Assembly (NCBI RefSeq): GCF_001636695.1
Contig: NZ_LGEL01000028.1
Coordinates: 1 to 64,000 of the forward strand
DNA from: Pedobacter panaciterrae
GTDB taxonomy: Bacteria; Bacteroidota; Bacteroidia; Sphingobacteriales; Sphingobacteriaceae
Direction of reading: 5' to 3'
DNA length: 64,000 bases
In this document: positions 25,517 through 32,843 of the stretch, one piece after another
Layout: every line of letters starts with the position of its first letter
Position numbering within the stretch: the stretch's first letter is position 1
Translations under genes and position numbers: made by a program
Notes under the pieces: model-generated
The model's database searches: none
What the model saw: the letters and a program-made list of their open reading frames with translations, nothing else
Told to the model about the DNA's origin: nothing

Positions 25517-26908
25517 ATGAAAGTAATGAAGTTTCTTGTGTTATTGATGCTACTTTCTTCTGAATATAAAGCATCAGCTCAAACTGTTAACAATAAATTT
25601 CCACAGATTGGAGATAGAATTGAAGACCATACATTTACAGATCTCGTAAATTATCATGATAAAAGCTTCAAAATAAGTGATTACAAAGGGAAATGGTTGG
25701 TTCTAGATTTTTGGTCACGGTGGTGTTCGAGTTGCATTGCTACTTTTCCCAAAATGAACAAACTTAGCCAAGAATTTTATGGAAAAGTTAAACTAGTATT
25801 GGTGGGTGTATATGATCATTCAGAAAATAGATCTGAAGAATTGTTAATTAAAGAGACATTCAATAGGCGAAGAAAAAGATATGGATTCGATATTGCAGTA
25901 GCATTTGATTCCATTGCTGGAAGAAAATATTGTATTAGTACGGTGCCGGCAATTTTTGTAATAAATCCTAATGGAATACTCGTAGCGAAATCAATAGATA
26001 TTGATTCTTCCCAATTAGCCATATTTTTAAAAGGTTACATCCCCAATTATGAACGTAGCTATTCCCTGCTAGAAAAGAAACATGATGGTCCCTACTATAG
26101 ACCTAAAATTCCATTACTGACAAATACTAGAATGAGTAATGGGGGTGTTGATACTAGCTTTATAGCTAGGTCTATAATAGCAAAATGGCAACCCGGTATG
26201 GCGGAATATATACTGTATGGATGGTCTGATAAGCAAGGAATTGGAGGTAGTGATATACCAGGCTGGGCCGAAGCAATTGGACAAAATCTAAATGATTTGT
26301 TTAGGTTAGCATATACAGGGGAATCGGGATGGAGTTATGCTTCTAATGATTCATTATATAGAATTGTCAGTAGGAAGCTGATTTTAGAAATTGTTGATAG
26401 CACTTCATTCAAGGAAAGCCATAGTGATAAAAGATTTGGTTATAGTCTTAAAATGCCTGTAAAACATTCAGATCCTAGCTTAATGAGGCGAACTTTATTA
26501 GACGATTTGCATCGATATTTTAACCTAAAATCATATATGGAAACTAGGCTTGTTGATGTTTATAAATTAGTGGTAATAGATAAAAAAAAGTTGATGAAGT
26601 TGCAAACAAAAGGAGGCGAGAAAAAATACATTTCTAATGGCTTTACTACCAAATTTCGGAACTATCCTTTGTCTGAGGTAATAAAGGGTATTGGCCCTGC
26701 TGGTTTGGATGTAGTTTGTCAATTTAATATTAACAAAACACCACCAATACTTAGCTATATTGGAACTGATTTTAATGTTGATTGGGACTACAATGCCGAT
26801 CTTCGAGATTGGAATGAATGCCTAGAATTATTGAGGAAAAATGGGATGGATCTTAAAATGGACAAAGCGGAAATGAAATGTATTGTGATTAAAGATGCTA
26901 ATAAATAA
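25517..26908 (+). CDS. TlpA-like thioredoxin with C-terminal DUF3738-like domain
   Basis: The 463-residue exported protein has a signal peptide (about 1-22, ending SAQ). A TlpA/thioredoxin domain follows (about 28-175) with active site WCSSC (Cys70, Cys73) and the cis-proline STVPAIFVI. The rest (about 180-463) resembles DUF3738/TIGR03435: NYPLSEVIKGIG, then an 'NADLRDWNECLELLRKNGMD' stretch and a terminal IVIKD. The pair of domains recurs in Bacteroidota SusCD loci. It would reduce or isomerise disulfides in the periplasm or at the surface; the target is unknown. It is 32 bp after SusD and equally AT-rich. Confidence 0.75.
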   Translation: MKVMKFLVLLMLLSSEYKASAQTVNNKFPQIGDRIEDHTFTDLVNYHDKSFKISDYKGKWLVLDFWSRWCSSCIATFPKMNKLSQEFYGKVKLVLVGVYDHSENRSEELLIKETFNRRRKRYGFDIAVAFDSIAGRKYCISTVPAIFVINPNGILVAKSIDIDSSQLAIFLKGYIPNYERSYSLLEKKHDGPYYRPKIPLLTNTRMSNGGVDTSFIARSIIAKWQPGMAEYILYGWSDKQGIGGSDIPGWAEAIGQNLNDLFRLAYTGESGWSYASNDSLYRIVSRKLILEIVDSTSFKESHSDKRFGYSLKMPVKHSDPSLMRRTLLDDLHRYFNLKSYMETRLVDVYKLVVIDKKKLMKLQTKGGEKKYISNGFTTKFRNYPLSEVIKGIGPAGLDVVCQFNINKTPPILSYIGTDFNVDWDYNADLRDWNECLELLRKNGMDLKMDKAEMKCIVIKDANK

Positions 26909-26924
26909 AAAGGAACCAAATAGT

Positions 26925-27425
26925 ATGAAAAAGCATAGTATTATATTCTTTTTGTCTATAATTTCCTTATCGCTAAAGGCTCAAATCCAAAAAACAGTTG
27001 CCTGGAGCTATGCTGCTAAGCAAACTTCAAAAACCGAAGCTATAGTCTATCTGAAAGCTACTATTGATAACGGATGGCATATCTATTCCAGTAATCAAAA
27101 AGAAGGAGGGCCTGTAAAAACAAGTTTCAAATTCTCCTTATCAAATGATTACACCCTAGTAGGTATGCTAACAGAACCAAAACCTGTTACCCGGTATGAA
27201 GACGTATTTGAAATGGATATCTCTTATTTTGAAAAGTCGGTCATTTTTCAGCAAAGGATTAAACTTAAGAAGATCTTGAACAAATTTATGGGGGATACCG
27301 GAACGAGCCCGGTACAGGCTCTGGTAAAAGGTAGTGTTGAATTTATGGCCTGCACGGATAAACAGTGCTTGCCTGCCGAAACTGTTACTTTCAGTATTCC
27401 GATAAATTTACCGAAACTGTTATAA
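26925..27425 (+). CDS. Exported DsbD N-terminal-domain-like protein
   Basis: The frame opens at 26895, but the ATG at 26925 starts a signal peptide (MKKHSIIFFLSIISLSLKAQ), so the protein has 166 residues. It resembles the N-terminal domain of the disulfide reductase DsbD: a DNGWHIYSSNQ motif early and EFMACTDKQCLPAETVTFSI late, with two cysteines five residues apart (CTDKQC). The membrane and C-terminal domains of DsbD are missing. With the TlpA-like protein just upstream it may form a small thiol-redox relay serving the SusC/SusD system. The GC content returns to the window norm in this gene. Confidence 0.7.
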   Translation: MKKHSIIFFLSIISLSLKAQIQKTVAWSYAAKQTSKTEAIVYLKATIDNGWHIYSSNQKEGGPVKTSFKFSLSNDYTLVGMLTEPKPVTRYEDVFEMDISYFEKSVIFQQRIKLKKILNKFMGDTGTSPVQALVKGSVEFMACTDKQCLPAETVTFSIPINLPKLL

Positions 27426-27453
27426 AATCTTTCTAAACAAAAACAGATAAAAT

Positions 27454-27606
27454 ATGGATATAAACTTAATATCATTTGATTATGAGATAGTTCTCAGTAC
27501 AGAAATGCTTATGACGAAGTTTGGGATAGCCTGAACTACTGCAAACAACATCCTTTGGGATCTTTGTGAAAAAAAAGATGTGGATCTGGTTCTGGTAGTG
27601 AACTAA
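27454..27606 (+). pseudogene. Small frame interrupted by one in-frame TGA
   Basis: An ATG at 27454 opens a frame (MDINLISFDYEIVLSTEM and so on) that meets TGA at codon 27. It then continues in the same frame for 23 more sense codons (with NNILWDLCEKKDVDLVLVVN) to TAA at 27604. Both halves look protein-like. It may be a small gene broken by one substitution. I recognise no family. Confidence 0.25.
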
Positions 27607-27619
27607 AAGAATTTCGCAT

Positions 27620-27934
27620 ATGAGTTGGGATATACATAACATACTTGAATTGGAACAACACGAAATAGTGAAAGTCTTTATAGAAGACCGGAGTGTAAGG
27701 CTATACCCGCATGGTGTAACTGGGAAGACTGGAGCTACGAGCTTGTGTAGAATCGTAAAGCGAGTTAGCGGCCGCGAGCCTAATCTTAAAGAAGCACATG
27801 TTTTTTGGGTTAAAGATGCTGGTAGTGGTGTTAAAATAATAAGGAGGAGCCTTGCGGGGATTAATCTAATCGAGTTTTATATTGAATCTTCAAGGGATTT
27901 TCAAGATTATTTAGTGGAATTGGGCCTGGCGTGA
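27620..27934 (+). CDS. Unknown 104-residue protein
   Basis: I do not recognise this protein. It has no signal peptide or membrane segment and a mixed alpha/beta look: FIEDRSVRLYPHGVTG, KEAHVFWVKDAGSGVKIIRR and a helical DFQDYLVELGLA end. Its stop overlaps the ATG of the AraC-type gene by one base (TGATG), so the two are translated together. It could be a partner or sensor for that regulator. It lies in the accessory stretch after the SusCD locus. Confidence 0.5.
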   Translation: MSWDIHNILELEQHEIVKVFIEDRSVRLYPHGVTGKTGATSLCRIVKRVSGREPNLKEAHVFWVKDAGSGVKIIRRSLAGINLIEFYIESSRDFQDYLVELGLA

Positions 27935-28293
27935 TGGAACTGTTAGAAAGTTATTTCAGGGTGATTTATCAGCTTGAAATGCTACTGGAAAGAAACGTTA
28001 AAACCCAGAAAAGACCTGAGTTTTATAGTGATGTCCTTGGTATTTCATTAAGGCGCCTAAATGCAATATGCCTTCATCATTTAGATAAGAGTCTTTATGA
28101 GCTGATACAGGAACGGAGGTTTACTGAAAGTTTGGAGCTATTGAAATATACAAGCCTTTCAGTAAAGGAAATCACTTACTATCTGGGGTTTAGTGATCCT
28201 CCTTATTTCATCAGGTATTTTAAAAAACAGACCGGACAAACACCACGCCAATATAGGCTAAAGGTTAAGAAGTACTTAGTAGGTAGTACTTAG
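27934..28293 (+). CDS. AraC-type HTH protein without a sensor domain
   Basis: The 119-residue protein consists almost wholly of an AraC/XylS DNA-binding domain. The second helix-turn-helix is clear (SLSVKEITYYLGFSDPPYFI, then RYFKKQTGQTPRQYR). A ligand-binding N-terminal domain is missing, so sensing may depend on the coupled 104-residue protein. I use the ATG at 27934 rather than the GTG one codon earlier because it forms the TGATG overlap. The last codons (KKYLVGST) are supplied by a repeat motif that also occurs at 30783. Confidence 0.75.
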   Translation: MELLESYFRVIYQLEMLLERNVKTQKRPEFYSDVLGISLRRLNAICLHHLDKSLYELIQERRFTESLELLKYTSLSVKEITYYLGFSDPPYFIRYFKKQTGQTPRQYRLKVKKYLVGST

Positions 28294-28304
28294 TATTTAG
28301 ACGA
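28270..28304. repeat. Dispersed AGTACTTAGTAGGTAGTA motif, copy 1
   Basis: About 34 bases starting AGTACTTAGTAGGTAGTA and ending TTAGACGA recur at 30783-30816 with two visible substitutions. Here the motif supplies the last codons and stop of the AraC-type gene. Confidence 0.75.
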
Positions 28305-28321
28305 GTTATATTGAATGTTCC

Positions 28322-28426
28322 CGTCATCTCAATCGCTTCCCTCGTCATCTCGAGGGAAGCGCAGCGATGAGAGATCTCTTGCCTAGGTATAGTTCAAGAG
28401 AGATCTCTCCTGTCGTCGAGATGACG
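28322..28426. repeat. Dispersed palindromic element, copy 4 (variant arms)
   Basis: A partial arm at 28322-28330 is followed by a left arm at 28343-28381 of a variant type, with GAGGGAAGCGCAGCGATGAG in its centre. The right arm at 28395-28426 is of the standard type (CAAGAGAGATCTCTCC to GTCGAGATGACG). It lies between the AraC-type gene and the ORF6N-type remnant. Confidence 0.88.
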
Positions 28427-28460
28427 AATACACTCGAGATGACGAATACACTCGAGATGA
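28418..28460. repeat. 18-bp tandem repeat, two full copies and a partial
   Basis: GAGATGACGAATACACTC occurs at 28418-28435 and 28436-28453 and begins again at 28454. The first unit reuses the end of the palindrome's right arm (GAGATGACG), so the array seems to have grown out of the palindrome edge. Confidence 0.85.
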
Positions 28461-28823
28461 TGGATGTACTTGATATGAAGGGAAGGGATAATGCAGAAGT
28501 GTTTGTTCAGTTGGAGAATGTGGAACGGAAACAGCTTAAGGCTGATGAGAACTTTGATAAGATCTTTAATGCATTGCAAAGTCAGGAGCTGAAACCGAAA
28601 CAAGGTATATTCTATGATGGGCAAATAAGATATAGATAAATATAAAGCTCAATATGGTCCGGTAAGTGTTAAAGAATTTAAAGCTTCGCATGATAAGTTT
28701 TTGATTTTGGATGGTACTGTGGTTTATCACATCGGTGCTTCTTCAAAGGATTTGGGGTTGAAATGGTTTGCATTTTCGAAAATGGAGATTGCAGCGTTGG
28801 ATTTGTTAAGTACACTAAAATGA
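28457..28823 (+). pseudogene. Decayed ORF6N/RhuM-type gene with internal deletion
   Basis: The first part (28457 to about 28625) reads VQLENVERKQLKADENFDKI, FNALQSQELKPKQGIFYDGQ. This matches the middle of ORF6N/RhuM-type proteins, which there continue into a longer domain. A second part in a different frame (about 28634-28823) reads DKYKAQYGPVSVKEFKASHD and YHIGASSKDLGLKWFAFSKM, the C-terminus of the same family. The linking region is missing with a frame change, and the N-terminal ORF6N domain is absent. Such proteins occur in phage and mobile contexts. This is a remnant of one, lying directly after the palindrome cluster. Confidence 0.7.
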
Positions 28824-28851
28824 TCTCTCAGATGCTATAGTAAACTAAAAG

Positions 28852-28884
28852 CCGTGGTTATTCGGGTAGGAACCACGGTTTTAA
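28852..28884 (+). terminator. Rho-independent terminator
   Basis: CCGTGGTT (28852-28859) pairs with AACCACGG (28871-28878), followed by TTTTAATTT. It lies downstream of the ORF6N-type remnant and upstream of the Crp-like gene. Confidence 0.75.
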
Positions 28885-28947
28885 TTTGATTGTGAAAATC
28901 AAAAAATGACATAGCTACCTGTAAAAATAAATTAAAGCTCATTATTT

Positions 28948-29577
28948 ATGAAAAAAAGAACTCCCATTGTATTAACAGACGAAATGATATTGCAATGGAA
29001 ACAAAGTACTGTAGATTACTTAAAAGGTCTCTACAAAAAACCATTAAATGAACTGGGTTATGCACTAATGTCGCCGGGCTTTTTAAGACCACAATTTAAG
29101 CGAAAGGGTAGCTTTTTGCTTGAGCCAAATATGTTGGTTAATGAAGCCTGGTATTTGAGAAAAGGGCTGGCAATGCTCTATGCCATTGAATCCAAAACAG
29201 GTTCGATGAATGGCTATTACATATGGGAAGCAGATTCTATCATTGTTTTGTACGAAGCATTTATTGAACAATTACCCAATGAAGCGTTTTATATTGAACT
29301 GATAGAGGACTCCGAACTGGTAAGCGTAAGCAACTTTACCATGGGTGGTATTTATAAAGAACACACTGTTGCTCATGTGCTAACTCAGAAGATATTGAGT
29401 AAGCAAATAGAAAGAAGAGGGATGCAATGTGAGATACTCATGATGCCAAAACTTGAAAGGCCAGCCGCTCTTGATGAGAAATTTCCGAATTTGAAAGGCA
29501 GGCTTTCCAGTGAGCAGATCTGCGCTTTTATCGGCATTAAGCCATCTACATTAGGGTATGCCAAAAATGGCGGATAA
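28948..29577 (+). CDS. Crp/Fnr-like transcriptional regulator
   Basis: The 209-residue protein resembles the Bacteroidota Crp/Fnr group. A cyclic-nucleotide-binding-like jelly-roll part (about 45-135) contains EAWYLRKGLAMLYAIES and YIWEADSIIVLYEAF. A C-terminal helix-turn-helix (about 180-207) contains GRLSSEQICAFIGIKPSTLG. The central pattern 'YLRKG...WEADSII...PNE' fits that group. Residues for cAMP binding are not evident, so the effector is unknown. It is a single gene bracketed by terminators at 28852 and 29620. Confidence 0.65.
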   Translation: MKKRTPIVLTDEMILQWKQSTVDYLKGLYKKPLNELGYALMSPGFLRPQFKRKGSFLLEPNMLVNEAWYLRKGLAMLYAIESKTGSMNGYYIWEADSIIVLYEAFIEQLPNEAFYIELIEDSELVSVSNFTMGGIYKEHTVAHVLTQKILSKQIERRGMQCEILMMPKLERPAALDEKFPNLKGRLSSEQICAFIGIKPSTLGYAKNGG

Positions 29578-29619
29578 CGATCTCAAAATTAGCATTACGA
29601 TTCACCATTATCAACTTCC

Positions 29620-29646
29620 AGCCTCCCATACAGGAGGCTATTTTTG
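29620..29646 (+). terminator. Rho-independent terminator
   Basis: AGCCTCC (29620-29626) pairs with GGAGGCT (29633-29639) with a 6-base loop, followed by ATTTTTG. It ends the Crp-like gene and stands only a few bases before the ATG at 29651. Confidence 0.75.
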
Positions 29647-29650
29647 TATC

Positions 29651-30058
29651 ATGATAACAAAGAAACTACTAATAGACTTTCACATGATGCACGGTAATAG
29701 TGCTACGGTGATCTTTAAATGCAACAACATCCCCTTTAAAATTAAGGCTCTGTGTAACGCACTTCAGTTTGTAGCCATGATGGAACAATTAAGAAGGGCA
29801 ATAGCCACAGGCGCAAAACAAAACTGCTACCATTTGCTAACCGACAAACAGGACCGGGAATGGATACTGGAATGCAGGTGTGTAAATGGAATAGTGGCAC
29901 TGGAAATCTGGTTTCAGGGCTTTGGTTTTCACGAGCAGATGGAAACTATGTTTAGCTGGGATGGCATTGTTGCAGAATTTGATAATGCGGTATGCAGGCT
30001 AACTGCAATACTGGAAATACAATGTAAAAAAAGAAGAGAGGAGGGCGAAAGTATGTAA
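29651..30058 (+). CDS. Unknown 135-residue protein upstream of DUF6266 gene
   Basis: I do not recognise this protein. The frame opens at 29558, but that start would run through the terminator and overlap the upstream gene, so I prefer the ATG at 29651. There is no signal peptide. Features are a hydrophobic N-terminal strand (MITKKLLIDFHMMHGNSATV), a helix with FVAMMEQLRRAIATGAKQNC, aromatic strands (ECRCVNGIVALEIWFQGFGF) and a basic/acidic end. It is 68 bp upstream of the first DUF6266-type gene and on the same strand, so the two may form a unit. Confidence 0.5.
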   Translation: MITKKLLIDFHMMHGNSATVIFKCNNIPFKIKALCNALQFVAMMEQLRRAIATGAKQNCYHLLTDKQDREWILECRCVNGIVALEIWFQGFGFHEQMETMFSWDGIVAEFDNAVCRLTAILEIQCKKRREEGESM

Positions 30059-30126
30059 AAACACACAGAATTTTAATACAAAAAAACAAGTGACAAATGA
30101 TTTAACAAATTTAAATTTTAAACAAA

Positions 30127-30771
30127 ATGGGTAGATTTTTAAAAGGAATCCTTGGAGGATTTAGTGGTAAAGTAGGTAATGTAGTAGGTGCATGCATCCG
30201 TGGAGTAGACTATATGCGCAGTTTGCCGCGCAAGAGTACAAAACCGCCAACCGAGGCGCAGTTAAAACAACGCACGACTTTCGGTTTAGTTGTGACGTTT
30301 CTAAGACCAATCACCGCATTGATCAACGTAGGTTACCAATCGTATAAAGGTAAGGAAACACCGATGAATGCAGCTACTTCTTATCATCTTGAAAAAGCAG
30401 TGATGGGTGTTTATCCTAACTTAAGCATCAATTATCCAAAAGTGCTGATCAGCAAAGGAACCTTGTTGCGTGTAGCCAATGCAGAGGTAGTAACAGCTGC
30501 GGGAACTTCAGAAATTGAATTTAACTGGACCAACAACGCAGCAGTTGGCAGCACCAATGGCACCGACAAGGCAACCTTTATGGTGTACAGCGATCAGATG
30601 GACGAGTATGTTGTGCTGAGCAGTGCTGTACCAAGAAGCGCGGAAACATTTGCACTGGTAGTTCCGCTTGATTTTATAGGCCAGGAGGTTCATTGCTGGA
30701 TGAGCTTTGTAAGGGCTGATGGAAAACAGGTGAGCGATAGCAAGTACGTGGCGAAGATTAGGGTGTTGTAG
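30127..30771 (+). CDS. DUF6266-type protein, paralogue 1
   Basis: The 214-residue protein has the N-terminal pattern of this Bacteroidota family: GGFSGKVGNVVGACIRGVDY, MRSLPRKS, then TFGLVVTFLRPITALINVGY and KETPMNAATSYHLEKAVMG. The C-terminal half is beta-rich and ends EVHCWMSFVRADGKQVSDS. There is no signal peptide or membrane segment. No function is established for the family to my knowledge. It is clearly homologous to the product of 31040-31699 along its whole length, so the pair is a tandem duplication. Confidence 0.75.
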   Translation: MGRFLKGILGGFSGKVGNVVGACIRGVDYMRSLPRKSTKPPTEAQLKQRTTFGLVVTFLRPITALINVGYQSYKGKETPMNAATSYHLEKAVMGVYPNLSINYPKVLISKGTLLRVANAEVVTAAGTSEIEFNWTNNAAVGSTNGTDKATFMVYSDQMDEYVVLSSAVPRSAETFALVVPLDFIGQEVHCWMSFVRADGKQVSDSKYVAKIRVL

Positions 30772-30782
30772 AGTGGGGGGGG

Positions 30783-31025
30783 AGTACTTAGTAGGTAGTA
30801 TTTAGTACTTAGACGATCGCTTTAGTTTAGCAATTGCTCTTAGTACACATACCTGAATACTACTTACTAAGTACTATCTATTAAAACAAGTGTCTAAATA
30901 CCAAGTGCTATCTATTAAAACAAGCGTCTAAATACTAAGTACTACCTATTAAAACAAGCATCTAAATGCAAAGTACTACCTGTTAAAACAAACGTCTAAA
31001 TACTAAGTACTATCTACTAAATACT
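30783..31025. repeat. 34-bp tandem array and inverted motif between DUF6266 paralogues
   Basis: Copy 2 of the AGTACTTAGTAGGTAGTA motif lies at 30783-30816. It is followed by an inverted relative near 30858-30880 and then four 34-bp units at 30869, 30903, 30937 and 30971 with a partial fifth at 31005. Each unit begins AAGTACTATCTATTAAAACA or a close variant. The array ends 15 bases before the next ATG, so the promoter of that gene must lie in or before it. Confidence 0.88.
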
Positions 31026-31039
31026 AGAATAAAAACAAA

Positions 31040-31699
31040 ATGGCAAAATATAAAAATGGAATAAATGGTGCTTTCTCTGGGAGAGTTGGTAACGTAATTG
31101 GTGCAACATGCAGAGGGGTGGATTATATAAGGTCTATGCCTGTGGTTTCGGGCAGGAAATATAGTCAGGCTCAGATTAACCAGCGTATAAAGTTTGCGCT
31201 TGTGGTAAATTGGTTGCGGCCTCTGTTGAGCCTGATCAATATTGGTTTTCAGGTTTTGACTGGTAATAAAACGCCGATGAATTTGGCAATTTCGCTCCAT
31301 TTAAATGAAGCGGTTATGGGTGAGGGCCCGGAGTATACGATTGATTTTAAAAAAGCGGTGTTTAGCAGAGGTGAGTTGTTGGTATCGTGGATTACAGAAG
31401 TTGTGTGTTTAAGTAATGCCTTGCTGATCGTTAAATGGGCTGATGCTCCTGAATCTGTGTTTTGTAATGACACTGATAGCGCCAGTTTTATTGTGTACAA
31501 TCAGGCAAAAGAAGAGTTTGTTACGTTCGGAAATGCTGCAAAAAGAGGGGATAAGGAGGTTAGCTTACAGCTGCCAGGTAATTTTAAGGGGGATTTAGTG
31601 CATTGCTGGATGAGTTATGTGAATGAGAAAGGGGATAAGGTAAGTACGAGTGTGTATTTGGGAGAAAAAATATCTGTTTGTATTAACACTAATGAATAA
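31040..31699 (+). CDS. DUF6266-type protein, paralogue 2
   Basis: The 219-residue protein matches paralogue 1 throughout: GAFSGRVGNVIGATCRGVDY, IRSMPVVS, FALVVNWLRPLLSLINIGFQ and KTPMNLAISLHLNEAVMGEG. The C-terminal half again ends with VHCWMSYVNEKGDKVSTS. The most conserved part is the N-terminal 60 residues, while the beta-rich C-terminal half has diverged. Function unknown. It is separated from its partner by the 34-bp array. Confidence 0.75.
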   Translation: MAKYKNGINGAFSGRVGNVIGATCRGVDYIRSMPVVSGRKYSQAQINQRIKFALVVNWLRPLLSLINIGFQVLTGNKTPMNLAISLHLNEAVMGEGPEYTIDFKKAVFSRGELLVSWITEVVCLSNALLIVKWADAPESVFCNDTDSASFIVYNQAKEEFVTFGNAAKRGDKEVSLQLPGNFKGDLVHCWMSYVNEKGDKVSTSVYLGEKISVCINTNE

Positions 31700-31817
31700 A
31701 TTCTATATATGTTCGTAGAGATGACCGGGGCAGGGTGAGGGCTGGTTTATTACATAATACCTGCGTAATTTTTAATAATCCCTTATAAAATTATACCACT
31801 GCTAATAAGAATATAGG

Positions 31818-31825
31818 TACTTTTG
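31818..31825 (+). promoter_or_regulatory. Bacteroidota-type -7 element upstream of gap
   Basis: TACTTTTG fits TAnnTTTG exactly, 22 bases before the ATG of gap. No clear -33 element is visible. Confidence 0.55.
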
Positions 31826-31847
31826 CCCCCAGAACAAAACGAGTAAA

Positions 31848-32843
31848 ATGAATATCGCAATTAATGGTTTTGGTAGGATCGGACGTATCTTTCTGCGTAC
31901 TGCTATCGAAAAAAACATCAATGTTGTTGCCATCAATGATCTTGGAGATCCGGCTACTCTGGCCCACCTTTTTAAGTATGATACTGTACACAGAGGTTTT
32001 AAGGGAACGGTGAAATTTGAAAATGACAGTTTGATCATTAATGGAAAGAAGATTCTTGTTTATGCTGAACCTAATCCTGAAAAACTGCCATGGGCGGATC
32101 TGGGGATTGACCTTGTATTGGAGTCGACAGGTAAGTTTGCCAGCAAGGCAGGTGCTGATCTTCATTTGAAAGCGGGCGCTAAGCAGGTGCTGATCTCGGC
32201 TCCTTGTGGTGATAAGGGTGTACAAATGGTAGTGCTGGGCGTAAATGATGCTGAGGTAGATTTGAAATCGCAGGTGCTGTCGAACGCCTCGTGTACTACC
32301 AATAATGTGGCACCGATGGTTAAGATACTGGACGATAACTGGGGTATTCTGGATGGCTACATCACCACAGTACACTCTATGACAGGCGACCAGAACCTGC
32401 ATGATGCTCCGCATAAAGATCTACGCAGGGCAAGAGCCGCATCGGCATCTATAATCCCTACCAGCACGGGTGCAGCAAAAGCGATTACCAATATATTTCC
32501 TCACCTGGATGGTAAACTGGGTGGTGCAGGTATCAGGGTTCCGGTATTAAATGGCTCTTTAACGGATTTTACCTGTATCCTTAAAAAGGAAACCACCATT
32601 GAAGAAATTAATGCTGCTTTTAAAAAAGCTTCGGAAAATGAGATGAGCGAAATATTGGAGTATACTGAAGACCCGATTGTTTCCGTTGATATTTTAGATA
32701 ATCCGCATTCCTGCATCTTTGATAGTCAGCTTACCTCGATAGTGGGCGATTTGGTAAAGGTGGTGGGCTGGTACGACAATGAATCGGGCTACTCTGCACG
32801 TTTGGTAGATGTGGTACAGAAAATTATAAAGAATAATGGTTAA
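31848..32843 (+). CDS. gap: Glyceraldehyde-3-phosphate dehydrogenase, type I
   Basis: The 331-residue protein converts glyceraldehyde 3-phosphate, NAD+ and phosphate to 1,3-bisphosphoglycerate in the cytoplasm. It has the Rossmann motif INGFGRIGR (residues 5-13) and the catalytic SNASCTTNN, with Cys149. Conserved ends include WYDNESGYSARLVD. The length is normal for the family. The ATG of the GNAT gene overlaps its end by 8 bases. pgk, the next glycolytic step, follows 466 bp after its end, so the three genes probably form one operon. Confidence 0.97.
   Translation: MNIAINGFGRIGRIFLRTAIEKNINVVAINDLGDPATLAHLFKYDTVHRGFKGTVKFENDSLIINGKKILVYAEPNPEKLPWADLGIDLVLESTGKFASKAGADLHLKAGAKQVLISAPCGDKGVQMVVLGVNDAEVDLKSQVLSNASCTTNNVAPMVKILDDNWGILDGYITTVHSMTGDQNLHDAPHKDLRRARAASASIIPTSTGAAKAITNIFPHLDGKLGGAGIRVPVLNGSLTDFTCILKKETTIEEINAAFKKASENEMSEILEYTEDPIVSVDILDNPHSCIFDSQLTSIVGDLVKVVGWYDNESGYSARLVDVVQKIIKNNG

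Noticed and set aside
27532-27534. In-frame TGA as selenocysteine codon
   Set aside because: No hairpin of SECIS type follows, no selenoprotein family fits, and Bacteroidota of this type rarely have the machinery. A broken small gene is simpler.
28394-28624. Minus-strand open frame of 76 codons opposite the ORF6N-type remnant
   Set aside because: It is the antisense of the remnant and of the repeats (repeating HLECIRHLE), so it has no independent support.
30869-31025. CRISPR-like array of 34-bp repeats
   Set aside because: The units follow each other directly without variable spacers, and no cas genes are near. The same holds for the 20-bp arrays at 14901 and 57601.
31791-32414. Minus-strand open frame of 207 codons opposite gap
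   Set aside because: Gap on the plus strand is certain. The antisense frame has many rare features and no recognisable domain.
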